The notes under the pieces were generated by a model. The model made no database searches. It was given only the letters and a program-made list of their open reading frames with translations, and was not told where the DNA came from. Positions 6,788 to 7,070 of a stretch of DNA of 7,070 nt are shown piece after piece. Both the position numbers and the translations under genes were made by a program. How positions within the stretch are numbered: the first letter of the stretch is position 1; every line of letters begins with the position of its first letter. This DNA is from a bacterium (GTDB taxonomy: Bacteria; Zhuqueibacterota; Zhuqueibacteria; Residuimicrobiales; Residuimicrobiaceae): contig JAAYTV010000627.1 in the NCBI GenBank assembly GCA_012523655.1, forward strand, positions 1 through 7,070. Direction: 5' to 3'.

Positions 6788-7070
6788 CCCATTCACGCTC
6801 AAGCGACATTCGTATTCCTTGAAAGTATTCAATCGCAGCATCATCTCGGACCATTCGACCTGATGGGCGTCGAATTCCGGCCCGTCGACGCAAACAAATT
6901 TAACTTGGCCGCCCACCGTCACGCGGCAGCCTCCGCACATACCAGTGCCATCCACCATGATGGAATTGAGACTGGCGAGAGTGGGGATGTGATAGGGCCG
7001 GCTGGTCTCAGCGACCATCTTCATCATGATGGCGGGCCCGATGGTGATGATCTTGTCCAGAGTGCGCCCG
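6770..7070 (-). CDS. nfnA: NfnA: small subunit of NADH-dependent reduced ferredoxin:NADP+ oxidoreductase, C-terminal part (5' end beyond window)
   Basis: The frame is open to the right edge and shows the last 99 residues of a protein that is usually about 280 long; the FAD-binding N-terminal domain is outside the window. Visible in order are the end of the NAD-binding domain (ITIGPAIMMKMVAE, then IPTLASLNSIMVDGTG) and the DHODB-type iron-sulfur segment MCGGCRVTVGGQVKFVCVDG, followed by PEFDAH. The three cysteines (CxxC then 11 residues to C) with the Asp of MVDGTG fit the [2Fe-2S] site of the family, for which one Asp and three Cys ligands are known in NfnA. In the Nfn complex this subunit carries the flavin that exchanges electrons with NAD(H). 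The ATGA overlap with nfnB and the characteristic order support NfnA over the dihydroorotate dehydrogenase electron-transfer subunit PyrK; a SudB-type sulfide dehydrogenase subunit remains possible. Internal ATGs near 7027 are not the start. Confidence 0.9.
   Translation of the reverse strand, partial: GRTLDKIITIGPAIMMKMVAETSRPYHIPTLASLNSIMVDGTGMCGGCRVTVGGQVKFVCVDGPEFDAHQVEWSEMMLRLNTFKEYECRLSVNGKEGRK

Overview
The window looks like a chromosomal stretch from an uncultured, probably anaerobic bacterium of moderate GC content. The Nfn-type electron-bifurcating pair, a secreted DUF4091/GH123-like protein and a secreted propeller-phosphoesterase are a mix often met in environmental anaerobes of FCB-type or related phyla. 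That placement is a weak inference, because no marker gene is present. I see no rRNA, tRNA, CRISPR array, insertion sequence or phage gene.

Layout. All intact genes lie on the minus strand. From the right edge leftward they are: the 3' third of nfnA (6770-7070, cut by the edge); nfnB (5355-6773), which overlaps nfnA by an ATGA; a decayed plus-strand stretch (about 4933-5220) that reads as a sodium:solute symporter with frameshifts and most of its middle missing; a large secreted beta-propeller/phosphoesterase (2046-4652) with a plausible promoter at 4732-4759; a frameshifted and truncated plus-strand MFS transporter (about 1580-2010); a secreted MORN-like repeat protein (851-1426); and the N-terminal 260 residues of a DUF4091/GH123-like putative lipoprotein (1-780, cut by the edge).

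Function. NfnA and NfnB form a cytoplasmic flavin-based bifurcating transhydrogenase that couples NADH and reduced ferredoxin to NADP+ reduction. The other three intact genes encode exported proteins: a candidate phosphoesterase, a repeat protein and a carbohydrate-related protein. The last two are 70 bp apart and may be co-transcribed.

The most unusual aspect is the pair of transporter relics, both on the plus strand and flanking an intact minus-strand gene. They point to local gene decay, or conceivably to assembly error. I do not see convincing evidence for a new defence, mobile or signalling system.
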